From assembly GCA_024698505.1 (NCBI GenBank), contig JAILRE010000001.1:1-59422 (forward strand): DNA of 59,422 nt, given 5' to 3'. This stretch comes from Clostridiales bacterium (lineage in GTDB: Bacteria; Bacillota; Clostridia; Christensenellales; CAG-138). Positions 7,433-15,060 of the stretch are shown here, piece after piece; positions within the stretch are counted from its first letter, which is position 1, and each line of letters opens with the position of its first letter. Position numbers and translations under genes: made by a program. A model generated the notes under the pieces. The model was not told the DNA's origin, did no database searches, and was given only the letters and a program-made list of their open reading frames with translations.

Positions 7433-8059
7433 TTAATGACGCAGCCTCGATTCGACGACGCGGCCTATAACCTCCATGTCGCCTCCGGTGACGATCATCG
7501 GATCGTACGCGGGATTGCTGGGGATGAGCGCGATGCTCTTTTTGATGCGCTTCACGCGGCGAAGGAGCACCTCGTCCCCCATGCGGATGACGTAAATGTA
7601 CCCGTCCCTGAGATCGCTCGTCTTCCTGACGAGGACTATCGCGCCTTCGGCGATGTGATCGCCCGTCATGCAGTCGCCCACGACCTCCATGAAGAAATAA
7701 TCGCCGTCATAGACCTCCCCCGCGGCGACGGGGATGTAGTCCTCGATATTCTCCTCGGCGAGCATGGGCTCGCCCGCGTGGACCATGCCTACGAGCGGAA
7801 CGGAGACGGCGTCCATAACGGGAGCGCCGCCGCGTATGCGGTCCCTCAGCCCCTTGGGAAGGGGCGCAGCCTCGTCGCGGCAGAGTATGTGATCGGCGGT
7901 TACGCCGAAGATATCGGTCAGCTTCGAAAGCACGGCCTGGGGAATGCCAACCTTTTCGTTTTCGTATTTGCAGACGGCGGCCTTCTGCACGCCCAGAAGC
8001 CTGCCGAGCTCATCCTGAGTGATGCCGCGCGCGCGGCGAAGATCCTTAATGCGGTTCAT
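7433..8059 (-). CDS. LexA/CI-like repressor: HTH plus S24 domain with altered catalytic dyad
   Basis: This 208-residue protein has an N-terminal XRE helix-turn-helix (about 5-55, TQDELGRLLGVQKAAVCKY) and a C-terminal LexA-like S24 fold. The self-cleavage pair Ala95-Gly96 (VHAGEPMLAEENIEDYIPV) is kept. The catalytic serine position is Cys130 (VVGDCM in place of GDSM) and the catalytic lysine aligns with Arg167 (DEVLLRRV). Damage-triggered self-cleavage is therefore doubtful. The gene has its own promoter (8091-8119) carrying operator O1, and faces a small membrane peptide gene whose promoter carries O2, so it probably represses both. The ATG at 8059 follows AAAGGAG. Confidence 0.85.
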   Translation of the reverse strand: MNRIKDLRRARGITQDELGRLLGVQKAAVCKYENEKVGIPQAVLSKLTDIFGVTADHILCRDEAAPLPKGLRDRIRGGAPVMDAVSVPLVGMVHAGEPMLAEENIEDYIPVAAGEVYDGDYFFMEVVGDCMTGDHIAEGAIVLVRKTSDLRDGYIYVIRMGDEVLLRRVKRIKKSIALIPSNPAYDPMIVTGGDMEVIGRVVESRLRH

Positions 8060-8090
8060 AATGCCCGCTCCTTTGCTTTGGTACGGCTAC

Positions 8091-8119
8091 ATTGTATCCT
8101 ATTTGGAAACATTATGCAA
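8091..8119 (-). promoter_or_regulatory. Sigma-A promoter of the S24 repressor
   Basis: On the minus strand TTGCAT (8114-8119), a 17-nt spacer and TACAAT (8091-8096). The spacer and part of the -10 box coincide with operator O1, which suggests autorepression. Confidence 0.7.
8094..8110. promoter_or_regulatory. Operator O1 (GTATCCTATTTGGAAAC)
   Basis: This is an imperfect palindrome GTATCC-N5-GGAAAC lying in the repressor promoter. It matches O2 at 15 of 17 positions in the same orientation, 84 bp away. Confidence 0.65.
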
Positions 8120-8171
8120 CACAACCGTGATAATATATTTTATTTTTCCTATTTCAGTACCATTTTATGTA

Positions 8172-8200
8172 TTGACAGTATCTTATCTGGAAACTATAAT
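8172..8200 (+). promoter_or_regulatory. Perfect consensus sigma-A promoter of the 39-residue peptide gene
   Basis: TTGACA (8172-8177), exactly 17 nt, then TATAAT (8195-8200). The whole spacer is operator O2. A promoter this strong, filled by an operator, implies tight repression with high output on release. Confidence 0.85.
8178..8194. promoter_or_regulatory. Operator O2 (GTATCTTATCTGGAAAC)
   Basis: This 17-bp element fills the spacer between TTGACA and TATAAT. It shares 15 of 17 bases with O1 in the divergent repressor promoter. A weaker 11-of-17 match lies between them at 8144-8160. Confidence 0.7.
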
Positions 8201-8277
8201 GAAGCCGTCAAATAAAGAGATCCGAAACAGCCAACCCCAAAGCCGCTCGGGCTCAAATAAAAAAAGGAGACAGCATT

Positions 8278-8397
8278 ATGAATTACTTCGGTTTGATTTT
8301 CACGTTCATGGTTCCCGGTATGGTAGTCGGCGGCATGGCTGCAACGCTCATAAGCGAAGCCGCCCACAGGCACCGCAAGGCTAAGAGACGCAGCTGA
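8278..8397 (+). CDS. 39-residue single-helix membrane peptide under S24-repressor control
   Basis: The peptide begins MNYFGLIFTFMVPGMVVGGM and has one hydrophobic helix with a PGMVVGG glycine pattern (about 3-25), followed by a very basic tail (HRHRKAKRRS). AAAAAGGAG lies 8-9 nt upstream of the ATG. It is driven by the consensus promoter at 8172-8200, which the adjacent repressor probably shuts off. Size, charge and control resemble repressor-controlled membrane toxins such as TisB and small holin-like peptides, but I recognise no specific family. A short membrane regulator is also possible. Existence of the gene is well supported; its function is unknown. Confidence 0.7.
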   Translation: MNYFGLIFTFMVPGMVVGGMAATLISEAAHRHRKAKRRS

Positions 8398-8412
8398 ACA
8401 GAAGGAAAACAA

Positions 8413-8673
8413 GGGTGCATTCACTTAAGGATATACAGCCTCAAAAGGTATCTTTTTGCACCGTGCCGCGCCTTTCATGCTCGGAAGACGGCTATCGGGT
8501 ATTCCTGCGCTTTTCGCCTTGCCCGGCACAAAAATCTCCTCTTTTGAGACGCTGCGCGGTTTTCAGCCAAAGTACAAAAAGAAAGATCCGAGGATATCGC
8601 TATCCCCGGATCTTGTTGTATTCATTGGGTTTCTATAGGCTGAAAACCTGCATCTCCTTAAGTGAATGCGCCC
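8413..8673. repeat. Palindromic intergenic element with inverted ends (copy 1 of the dispersed repeat)
   Basis: The ends GGGTGCATTCACTTAAGG (8413-8430) and its inverse at 8656-8673 (GGGCGCATTCACTTAAGG on the minus strand) bracket 261 bp. The right part (8554-8673, minus orientation) is a copy of the element also found at 11325 and 44948. It has an outer stem GGTTTTCAGCC/GGCTGAAAACC and an inner stem AAGATCCGGGGA/TCCTCGGATCTT. The left part folds on itself as well (TCAAAAGG against CCTCTTTTGA). No coding capacity is evident in this 350-bp gap. Confidence 0.65.
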
Positions 8674-8710
8674 AAGCGATTCCGCTTGTCCATAGAAACC
8701 CCACTCCGTG

Positions 8711-8740
8711 CAAAAGACGCCGCTGAAACGGCGTCTTTTG
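8711..8740 (-). terminator. Rho-independent terminator of the cyclophilin gene
   Basis: CAAAAGACGCCG (8711-8722) and CGGCGTCTTTTG (8729-8740) form a perfect 12-bp stem with a 6-nt loop. Its arms give A/T tracts on both strands, so it may act bidirectionally. It lies just after the minus-strand cyclophilin stop. Confidence 0.75.
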
Positions 8741-8754
8741 TATTGCTTGATAAA

Positions 8755-9366
8755 TCAAACTTCGGGGAGCTTGTCCGGCTCTGGAAGCTCGGGGCCCTCG
8801 ATGGTAACGGTCTTTATGACCACTTCCTCCAAAGGCCTGTTTCCGGCGCCCGTCTTGACGGAGGCAATCGCGTCCACGACGTCCATGCCCTCTATCACCC
8901 TGCCGAAAGCGGCGTAAGCGCCGTCGAGATGGGGCGAATCCTTATGCACGATGAAGAACTGGCTTCCCGCGCTGTCATAGGGCCTTGAGAGCCTCGCCAT
9001 GGAAATGACTCCCCTCTCGTGCTTCAGCTCGTTTTTGAAGCCGTTTATAGTGAACTCGCCCTTTATGCAGTAGCCGGGGCCGCCGTGACCCGTGCCCGTC
9101 GGGTCGCCGCCCTGGATCATGAAGTCCTTTATGATCCTGTGGAATATCACTCCGTCGTAAAAGCCCTTCCTCGCAAGGGAGCAGAAATTATAGACGGACT
9201 GCGGCGCGATGTCGGGATAGAGCTCCAGCTTGATCGTTCCGAAATCCTCGACCTCTATTGTCGCGATGATCTTTTCGTTTTCCACGTTGTTATCCTCCTT
9301 CTTTTTGCAGCCGAACGCCGTCAATAAGAGCGCTGCGGCAAAGAGTAAAGCGATTGCCTTTTTCAC
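8755..9366 (-). CDS. Peptidyl-prolyl cis-trans isomerase, cyclophilin-type lipoprotein
   Basis: This 203-residue protein has a signal peptide ending in the lipobox TAFGC (Cys20), a short charged linker, and a cyclophilin domain from about 34. Conserved motifs include FHRIIKDFMIQGGDPTGTG, SAGSQFFIV and HLDGAYAAFGRVIEGMDVVD. It should catalyse proline isomerisation of proteins folding outside the membrane, anchored by lipid. The start is GTG at 9366 with GGAGG 7 nt upstream. Its promoter (9395-9423) lies back to back with that of the divergent beta-propeller gene. Confidence 0.9.
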   Translation of the reverse strand: MKKAIALLFAAALLLTAFGCKKKEDNNVENEKIIATIEVEDFGTIKLELYPDIAPQSVYNFCSLARKGFYDGVIFHRIIKDFMIQGGDPTGTGHGGPGYCIKGEFTINGFKNELKHERGVISMARLSRPYDSAGSQFFIVHKDSPHLDGAYAAFGRVIEGMDVVDAIASVKTGAGNRPLEEVVIKTVTIEGPELPEPDKLPEV

Positions 9367-9394
9367 GGATCGTCCTCCTTTTCAGTCAAAAGGG

Positions 9395-9423
9395 ATTGTA
9401 CCATACTTTGGATCAATTAACAA
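9395..9423 (-). promoter_or_regulatory. Sigma-A promoter of the cyclophilin lipoprotein
   Basis: On the minus strand TTGTTA (9418-9423), 17 nt, TACAAT (9395-9400). It is divergent from the promoter at 9428-9456, with only 4 bp between the two -35 boxes. Confidence 0.65.
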
Positions 9424-9427
9424 GGTA

Positions 9428-9456
9428 TTGTAAAAAAGAGCAAACGGAGTTATAAT
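9428..9456 (+). promoter_or_regulatory. Sigma-A promoter of the beta-propeller protein
   Basis: TTGTAA (9428-9433), 17 nt, TATAAT (9451-9456), about 33 nt before the chosen ATG. Confidence 0.65.
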
Positions 9457-9488
9457 GTTTATATATGTGCTTTCTTGGGAGGTATGAA

Positions 9489-11291
9489 ATGTCTTCAAGG
9501 AATAAAGGCGAAAACGCAAGGCAGATACTGATCCTCATAGCGCTGCTCCTCGTATGCGCGGTGGCGGTCACTCTGCTCATCACTCTTTTAAAGAAGGATC
9601 CCGCGGAACACGGTCAGACCGCAGACAACACAAAGGCCCCCGTCGTAACGGCGGATCCCGAATCGACCGAATCCGAGGAGCCCGGCGAGATCACCGAAGC
9701 GCCCACCGAGGCGCCCACCCCCGAGCCCACGAAGGAGCCCGTCAGGTACCGCGATATAAAGGCCGACTCCTCCGCCACGGGCGAGGAGCTGGGCTTCTTC
9801 ACCGAGCTCTACGCCAACGGCCAGAAGGTCGGCTCCTACACAGCTGAGGAGACCGTCACCTTCCTCCATAACGACGAATATCAGCAGGCCGAGGGCGTGC
9901 TCTCCTTCCGCGGGAGCTGCTTCCGTCAGAACCCCTATTACGGCACCGCGACGGTCGACATGGGCAAGCTCCAGCAGCTCTGGCAGCACGACACCTACAG
10001 CGTGAAAAAGGGCGAGGGCGGCAACTATTCCGGCGTTTGGACGGGAAGCGGCTGGACGGGCCAGGCGCTCGTCGTCAGGTGGGATCCCGAGACGAAGGCC
10101 ATTATGAACATGTTCGAATCCGCCAAGGCGAAGGACGGCCTCGTCGAGGTCATTTACGCCACGATGGACGGCAACATCTACTTCTACGATATGGAGACCG
10201 GCGAGCCCACGAGGAACAAGATCGTTATGGGCGTTCCCTTCAAGGGCTCCGGCTCGCTCGATCCCCGCGGCTGGCCGATACTCTACGTCGGTCAGGGCGA
10301 CAACTACAAGGAGGACGGCAAGGAGGCCAAGGCCTACATATTCTCCCTTATTAACGGCAAGGTGCTCGCCACGGTCGGCGCCAAGCCCGACAGCTTCGCC
10401 AAGCGTTCGTGGCACGCGTACGATTCCGCCTGCGTGGTGGACGGGCCGACGGATACGCTCTTCTACCCCGGCGAGAACGGCATTTTCTACCGCGTGAAGC
10501 TGAACACCGTCTACGATAAGGAGAACGGCACCCTCACCATGGCTCCCTCCGAGCCCGTGAAGGCGCGCTATCAGGCCGACCGCACGAAGACCCAGGATTA
10601 CTGGCTGGGCTATGAGCCGAGCGCGGTCGCGTGGCGCAATTACGTTTATCTCTGCGACAACGCGGGCTTCATGCAGTGCGTGGACGTCAACACCATGGAG
10701 ACGCTCTGGGTGCAGGATCTGTGGGACGATACGAACGCCACCCCCTGCCTTGAGGAGGATCCCGAGAACGGCACGGCGTACCTCTACGTCGGCAACACGC
10801 TCGACAAAAAGGTCGACGCGAACGGTCAGGGCATGGTCGCCTTCTTCAAGATCGACGCCTGCACGGGCAGGATAGTCTGGCAGAAGGAGTACAAGGTCTA
10901 CACGACCTCCCACATCACGGGCGGCTTCCAGGGCAGCGCGGTCCTCGGTCAGGGCGAGCTCGAGGGCCTTGTCATCACCACCTACTGCTCCGTCGGCAAC
11001 GGATACTCCGGCTACGTCGTCGCTCTCGACAAGGAGACCGGCGCCGAGGTCTGGTCCTTCAAGGTAACCGGCTACACCTGGTGCAGCCCCGTCGCGCTTT
11101 ACGACGCGGAAGGCAAGGCGTACATAGTCGTCTGCAACTGCACGGGAAATATCTATCTGCTTGACGGCAGCGGCAATCAGCTCGACGTGATAAACGTGGA
11201 CAGCAACATCGAGGCCTCCCCCGTCGCCTTCGACAACTTCATCGTTATCGGAACGAGGACGAAGGGCATTTACGGCCTTAAGGTCTATTGA
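9489..11291 (+). CDS. Membrane-anchored PQQ-like beta-propeller protein
   Basis: This 600-residue protein has an N-terminal transmembrane anchor (about 13-35), a Pro/Thr/Glu linker containing TEAPTEAPTPEPTKEP, and an outer domain of repeated WD/PQQ-like blades. Examples are MDGNIYFYDMETGEPTRNKI, DNAGFMQCVDVNTMETLWVQ, VVALDKETGAEVWSFKV and GNIYLLDGSGNQLDVINVDS. Such propellers usually bind partners or sugars at the cell surface; I see no enzymatic motif. ATG at 9489 was chosen over the upstream 9465 start because GGGAGG lies 6 nt before it. It is monocistronic, with its own promoter and a downstream repeat hairpin. Function unassigned. Confidence 0.82.
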   Translation: MSSRNKGENARQILILIALLLVCAVAVTLLITLLKKDPAEHGQTADNTKAPVVTADPESTESEEPGEITEAPTEAPTPEPTKEPVRYRDIKADSSATGEELGFFTELYANGQKVGSYTAEETVTFLHNDEYQQAEGVLSFRGSCFRQNPYYGTATVDMGKLQQLWQHDTYSVKKGEGGNYSGVWTGSGWTGQALVVRWDPETKAIMNMFESAKAKDGLVEVIYATMDGNIYFYDMETGEPTRNKIVMGVPFKGSGSLDPRGWPILYVGQGDNYKEDGKEAKAYIFSLINGKVLATVGAKPDSFAKRSWHAYDSACVVDGPTDTLFYPGENGIFYRVKLNTVYDKENGTLTMAPSEPVKARYQADRTKTQDYWLGYEPSAVAWRNYVYLCDNAGFMQCVDVNTMETLWVQDLWDDTNATPCLEEDPENGTAYLYVGNTLDKKVDANGQGMVAFFKIDACTGRIVWQKEYKVYTTSHITGGFQGSAVLGQGELEGLVITTYCSVGNGYSGYVVALDKETGAEVWSFKVTGYTWCSPVALYDAEGKAYIVVCNCTGNIYLLDGSGNQLDVINVDSNIEASPVAFDNFIVIGTRTKGIYGLKVY

Positions 11292-11324
11292 TAAAAGCCA
11301 ATAAAAACGCCGCGGGACGGTCAA

Positions 11325-11420
11325 GGGTGCATTCACTTAAGGAGATGCAGGTTTTCAGCCTGTAGAAACCCAATGAATACAATAAGATCCGAGGACAGCG
11401 ATATCCTCGGATCTTTCTTT
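11325..11420 (+). repeat. 96-bp dispersed hairpin element (copy 2)
   Basis: It starts GGGTGCATTCACTTAAGGAG. It is identical to the copy at 44948-45043 except for one A/G change, which keeps pairing as G-U in RNA. The inner stem AGATCCGAGGA/TCCTCGGATCT is followed by TTTCTTTTG, so it could end transcription of the beta-propeller gene. Sequence just beyond (to about 11440) supplies an AGGCTGAAAACC arm that pairs with GGTTTTCAGCCT at about 11350. Confidence 0.8.
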
Positions 11421-11449
11421 TGTTTTTAGGCTGAAAACCGCGCGGTTTT

Positions 11450-11737
11450 TTATTTGTTCTGCGCCGCCTCCACGAGGCTCTCTATGAGCTTCGCGAGGTA
11501 GGGTATGTTGCTCTTTGCGACGAGCTCCAGCATCCTTATCGCCAGCGCGCCGAGCAGCGAAAAGCCCAAAGCCATGCCGAGGCCGCGAAGCAGCCCGCTC
11601 AAAAAAGCCCGTTTCAGCATCCTTTTCGTGTCCGAAACGTATTCGAGATAATCGCAGAAGCGCGATCTTTCAAGCTTGGAAGTCAGCTCGTTTATCGCCC
11701 TTTCGAGCGCTCTCAGCCTTTTGTTTGCGTCCCTCAT
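11450..11737 (-). CDS. DUF5665-like small membrane protein
   Basis: This protein of about 95 residues has an N-terminal amphipathic region (RDANKRLRALERAINELTSK, LERSRFCDYLEYV) and a membrane segment LSGLLRGLGMALGFSLLGAL with GLGMALGF, the pattern of DUF5665 proteins of Clostridia and Bacilli. Function is unknown in the family. The start is uncertain: ATG at 11737 matches the family N-terminus but has a weak ribosome site, and the frame continues to 11800 through a terminator hairpin, which makes the longer form unlikely. It lies downstream of the sepF/divIVA-like cluster, beyond a terminator. Confidence 0.65.
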   Translation of the reverse strand: MRDANKRLRALERAINELTSKLERSRFCDYLEYVSDTKRMLKRAFLSGLLRGLGMALGFSLLGALAIRMLELVAKSNIPYLAKLIESLVEAAQNK

Positions 11738-11762
11738 GAAAGGAGTATTCCCGCAAAAACAA

Positions 11763-11829
11763 AAAAGCATTACGGAGATCGGATCCGCTGAACGGCGCAC
11801 TGATTAAATACTGCTCGATCCGTAATGCT
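11763..11829 (-). terminator. Terminator after the divIVA-like gene
   Basis: AAAGCATTACGGA (from about 11764) pairs with TCCGTAATGCTTT (about 11816-11828) around a long loop. On the minus strand the stem is followed by TTTTTTG TTTTTG. It ends the sepF/divIVA-like transcript. Confidence 0.6.
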
Positions 11830-11841
11830 TTCGGCTGTGTT

Positions 11842-12150
11842 TTATCTGCGTTTATTCTTTCGCTTGTGCGTTTTGGGGAGCGGAGCCTCGCCCTCGGGGA
11901 GAGCGCCCGCGGAAACGAACTGCTCGACGCGCTTAATGAAGCCCGCGCGCTGAAGCTCGGCGTTCAGCATCTCGTTGGTCTGCTGCGCCTCGCCAAGCTC
12001 CTGCGCCAGACGGAACTGGAGCACGTCGATGGTATTGGTCATCCTGTCAAACTCCCTTATCACCTCGTCGAGGAAGGCGTCCACGGCGACGGGATCGTAA
12101 CCGAAGAGGGAATGCGGGAAGACCTTTTTTATGATATCGTCCCTGTTCAT
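11842..12150 (-). CDS. Short DivIVA-domain protein
   Basis: This 102-residue protein begins with the DivIVA/GpsB membrane-binding domain (FGYDPVAVDAFLDEVIREFD), then a coiled coil (about 35-70) and a basic tail (KTHKRKNKRR). Full DivIVA is about 160-230 residues, so this is a short form. DivIVA-type proteins bind curved membrane at poles and septa and recruit partners. It lies just after sepF on the same strand, the usual division-gene context. A GpsB-like role is possible, but the sequence alone cannot separate the two. Confidence 0.8.
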   Translation of the reverse strand: MNRDDIIKKVFPHSLFGYDPVAVDAFLDEVIREFDRMTNTIDVLQFRLAQELGEAQQTNEMLNAELQRAGFIKRVEQFVSAGALPEGEAPLPKTHKRKNKRR

Positions 12151-12211
12151 AGCTTCTTTTTACATGGGAATTGGGGCCATGGAAGACCCATGGCCCCGTA
12201 AGGCTTGGGCA

Positions 12212-12646
12212 TCACTCTTTGAAACCGTCGGAATTGCCAACGATCTCGTAGTCGGCGGGTACTACTGCAAAGATCTTTGCGGAGATCTTGCGGATATCTC
12301 CGCCCATCGCGCTGCAAGCGCCGGACATAAAGTCGAGTATCCTCTGGGCGACATCAATCTCGATGCTCTCCATGTTGAGGATGATGGGCTTGCGGCTCTT
12401 GAGGTTGCCGATGATACTCATGGTATCCTCATAGCTCACCGGGCGGTAAACGATCAGCTTGCTGCGGCCGGATGATACGGGAAGGTCGACGACCTTGCCG
12501 CGGCTGCGCTCCCTGCGCTTCTCTTCCCTGGCGGCGATGGGTTCGAGTTCCTGCTCCTCCTCGAGCTCGACGTCTTCGACTTCTTCTTCCTCGTCGACGA
12601 TGTCAAAGCCGAGCCAGTTTCTGAGTTTGCTTGCTACTTTGGACAT
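12212..12646 (-). CDS. sepF: Cell division protein SepF
   Basis: This 144-residue protein has an N-terminal amphipathic membrane helix (MSKVASKLRNWLGF), an acidic linker of mostly Glu/Asp (about 18-45) and the SepF beta domain with LIVYRPVSYEDTMSIIGNLK, KPIILNMESI and AQRILDFMSGACSAMGGDIR. SepF anchors FtsZ to the membrane and sets septum shape. ATG at 12646 is 8 nt after GGAGG; upstream in-frame ATGs are too close to the site. The neighbours yggS and the divIVA-like gene match the conserved Firmicute order. Confidence 0.93.
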   Translation of the reverse strand: MSKVASKLRNWLGFDIVDEEEEVEDVELEEEQELEPIAAREEKRRERSRGKVVDLPVSSGRSKLIVYRPVSYEDTMSIIGNLKSRKPIILNMESIEIDVAQRILDFMSGACSAMGGDIRKISAKIFAVVPADYEIVGNSDGFKE

Positions 12647-12752
12647 TTTCATTTCCTCCAAACAGTTTTTTGTTGGCACTTGGAAGAAACTTTAATCGCC
12701 TTTCGGCAATGCGCGGGCGCTCTTTTTCTGTATCGCCGCACATGATTTTCGG

Positions 12753-13466
12753 CTAATGCCTTGGCCTTGCGCCGAATATGGCAGAACCCACTCTTACCAT
12801 ATCGGCTCCCGCGGCTATCGCCTCGGGGTAATCTCCGCTCATACCCATGGATAGGAGCTCGGTTTCAACGCCGGGGATGTTCATCCCCTTTATTCTTTCA
12901 AACAGTTCCTTCATGCGCTTGAAGTAGTAGGAGGAGCATTCGCTCCCCGCCGCGGGCGGAATGCACATCATACCCTTGACACGCACGTTGGGCATGTCGG
13001 AAATTCGTTTCAGAAGCTCGGGAAGCTCGCCCGGCGCGACGCCGGCTTTCTGCGGCTCGTCGCCTATGTTGACCTCCACGAGCACGTCCTGCCTTATACC
13101 GTGAAGACCGGCGAGGCGGTCTATCTCCGAAAAGGCTTCGGGACGGTCGGCGGACTGGATGAGATCCGCCCTGCCTATAAGGTATTTTACCTTATTGAGC
13201 TGCAATTGTCCAATAAAATGTATTTTCTGGCCGTTCGCCTTGAAGAAATCGTATTTATCCTTCAGCTCCTGCGCGCGGTTTTCGCCCACTTCGAGGCAGC
13301 CCGCGGCTATCGCCTGAGCGATCCTTTCCTCCTCAACGAACTTGGTCACGGCGACGAGGCGCACGTCCTCGGGCCTTCTGCCGGACTTGACCGCTGCTTC
13401 CGCGACCCTGTCGCGGACGACCCTGTAATTCTCGGCAATGGCCGATACTACCGTTTCTTGTTCCAA
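12753..13466 (-). CDS. YggS-family PLP homeostasis protein
   Basis: This 237-residue PLP-binding protein has a fold-type III barrel. VRLVAVTKFVEEE carries the Schiff-base lysine, followed by GENRAQELKDKYDFF, HFIGQLQLNKVK and LSMGMSGDYPEAIAAGADMVRVG for phosphate binding. It has no known enzymatic activity; the family buffers free pyridoxal phosphate and affects amino acid pools. Length is normal. It overlaps the upstream HlyD-like gene by 19 nt and precedes sepF, as in many Gram-positive division clusters. Confidence 0.92.
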   Translation of the reverse strand: MEQETVVSAIAENYRVVRDRVAEAAVKSGRRPEDVRLVAVTKFVEEERIAQAIAAGCLEVGENRAQELKDKYDFFKANGQKIHFIGQLQLNKVKYLIGRADLIQSADRPEAFSEIDRLAGLHGIRQDVLVEVNIGDEPQKAGVAPGELPELLKRISDMPNVRVKGMMCIPPAAGSECSSYYFKRMKELFERIKGMNIPGVETELLSMGMSGDYPEAIAAGADMVRVGSAIFGARPRH

Positions 13467-14659
13467 TACCTTACCCCCTCGTTAAGGATATCCCCGCTCT
13501 CATGCGGCCTTACGATGACGAAATCGCCCTCTACGGCGAGCACGTCCACCCTTACGGTGTAATGGGAATCGCTGAGCAGCAGTTCGAGATAGCTCGCGCC
13601 GTCGACGAACCTTATGGCGCTGCCCTTGACCTTGATGCCGTTCATGGCGGCGGAGACGTTTATCTTCGCCGTGCGAACGTTTATGAGCTCGCCGAGATCG
13701 TGCTCGAATTCGATCACGTTCACGACCTTCTTATCGCTGATAACGGGCTCGAGCGCGACGCCCTTAAAGGTCCCGTAGCCCTCTATCTCGACGAAATACT
13801 CGACGCCCGCGGCAAGCCTCGTCAGCTCCTCGCTTTCGGTAAGGAAGGCGACGTACCACCTTGAGGGATCGACTATGCGGCAGACTCTCGTCTTGTCGTC
13901 GGTCGTCCAGGTGGCGGAGCCGCTGTCCTTCAGTGCGCGCTTTACGAGATCGGGCGAAAGCATATTGAGCTTTTCCTTATTTATGGCCTGCTCGTACCCG
14001 TCGAAATAATAGCTGACGACGCCGGTATCCTCGGATACCGTCCCCTCGATCCAGGCGGAGATAAGCTCCTCCTTGGCCTCAACGGAGGCGTAGAGCGTCC
14101 TTAGCGTCTCGGTCTCCTGCACCTTGGTCTTAAGGTAATCCATGCGCTCCTTCAATGCGGCGTCCAGATCGCGGTAAAGCTGCAGAAGATCCTCGCCCGA
14201 GCCGCGCATGACGCAGGATTCGATCCTTCCCTTGAGGGAGGATATCTGTTCGTTCATCTCCTCGAGGCGCTGATCCCTCGTGGAGCCGAGGCGATCGATC
14301 TGTGCCCTGTAAACCTCCTCTCTTGTGTTGAGGAGAGCCTGCATCAGCTCGTCGCTGTAGCCGAGCTTATAGACCGTAGCGAGCGCGTCCCCCGGGAAAA
14401 CGGAGGCGCCCTCCGGCTGAAGGAAATCGATACGCGCGTATTCGGAGGAGAGATAGACCGCCTCGTCGCGGATTATGACCGCGCTCCTGCCGCTGCAGTT
14501 GAACATCATGGTGCCGCGCTCGGTTATCTCCTCCTTGCCGTTATAGAGCAGCACGAAGAGGAGCACGCCGATGACGAGCACGAGACCGCTGATGACCGCA
14601 AGTATGCCGGGGCTTATGCGGCTGCGCGTCTTTTTTCTCTTTTTCCTGCGGATCATCAT
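13448..14659 (-). CDS. HlyD-like membrane adaptor protein
   Basis: This 403-residue protein has a basic N-terminus, one transmembrane helix (about 17-40), a barrel-sandwich half, a coiled coil (about 105-185) and a second beta half with VEYFVEIEGYGTFKGVALEP. This is the plan of HlyD/EmrA membrane fusion proteins, though no transporter gene is adjacent. In clostridial genomes a protein of this type often precedes yggS-sepF, so a role linked to division or envelope assembly is possible. The ATG overlaps the dUTPase stop by 4 nt and the 3-prime end overlaps yggS by 19 nt: a tightly coupled operon. Confidence 0.75.
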   Translation of the reverse strand: MMIRRKKRKKTRSRISPGILAVISGLVLVIGVLLFVLLYNGKEEITERGTMMFNCSGRSAVIIRDEAVYLSSEYARIDFLQPEGASVFPGDALATVYKLGYSDELMQALLNTREEVYRAQIDRLGSTRDQRLEEMNEQISSLKGRIESCVMRGSGEDLLQLYRDLDAALKERMDYLKTKVQETETLRTLYASVEAKEELISAWIEGTVSEDTGVVSYYFDGYEQAINKEKLNMLSPDLVKRALKDSGSATWTTDDKTRVCRIVDPSRWYVAFLTESEELTRLAAGVEYFVEIEGYGTFKGVALEPVISDKKVVNVIEFEHDLGELINVRTAKINVSAAMNGIKVKGSAIRFVDGASYLELLLSDSHYTVRVDVLAVEGDFVIVRPHESGDILNEGVRYWNKKR

Positions 14660-15042
14660 TCTGCTTCGATCTCGTTAACGTCGTAACCCTTCTTTTCGGA
14701 TCTGCCGTACTGCCTGTCGAAATTCTCGCGGTTCTTGGCTATATAGCCCTCGAACAGGGCGTCGGCGTCCATGCCGGCCCTTATGCACATGCTGATGAAG
14801 AAGTGCAGTATGTCCACCAGCTCCCCGTGCAGGGAGGCCTCGTCGATGGGCTTCGCGTTCTTCCACCACTTGAAATTGACCTCGTCAAGGAGCTCCGCAA
14901 GCTCGGAGATCATGGCGAGAACGTCCTTCTGTATCCACTGCTCCATCGGGAAATCGAGGGAGCGCCTTTCCTGTATCTCGGTATCGAGAGCCTTCTGGAG
15001 CCCGAATATGATATCGAGCTTGTCCGCCGTGTTGTTTTCCAT
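14656..15042 (-). CDS. dUTPase, all-alpha dimeric type (dUTPase_2)
   Basis: This 128-residue all-helical NTP pyrophosphatase has ELAELLDEVNFKWWKN and GELVDILHFFISMC, with the metal-binding Glu/Asp residues of the MazG-like dUTPase_2 fold. It would hydrolyse dUTP to dUMP and so keep uracil out of DNA. The ATG at 15042 follows AAAGG. It starts the operon dUTPase-HlyD-yggS, overlapping the next gene by 4 nt. A MazG-type housekeeping pyrophosphatase is the alternative, but the FKWWKN and LHFF motifs favour dUTPase. Confidence 0.78.
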   Translation of the reverse strand: MENNTADKLDIIFGLQKALDTEIQERRSLDFPMEQWIQKDVLAMISELAELLDEVNFKWWKNAKPIDEASLHGELVDILHFFISMCIRAGMDADALFEGYIAKNRENFDRQYGRSEKKGYDVNEIEAE

Positions 15043-15060
15043 AGTATTGCCTTTCGTGAT

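Noticed and set aside
8415-8726. Short plus-strand frames in the gap after the membrane peptide
   Set aside because: They lie wholly inside the palindromic repeat element.
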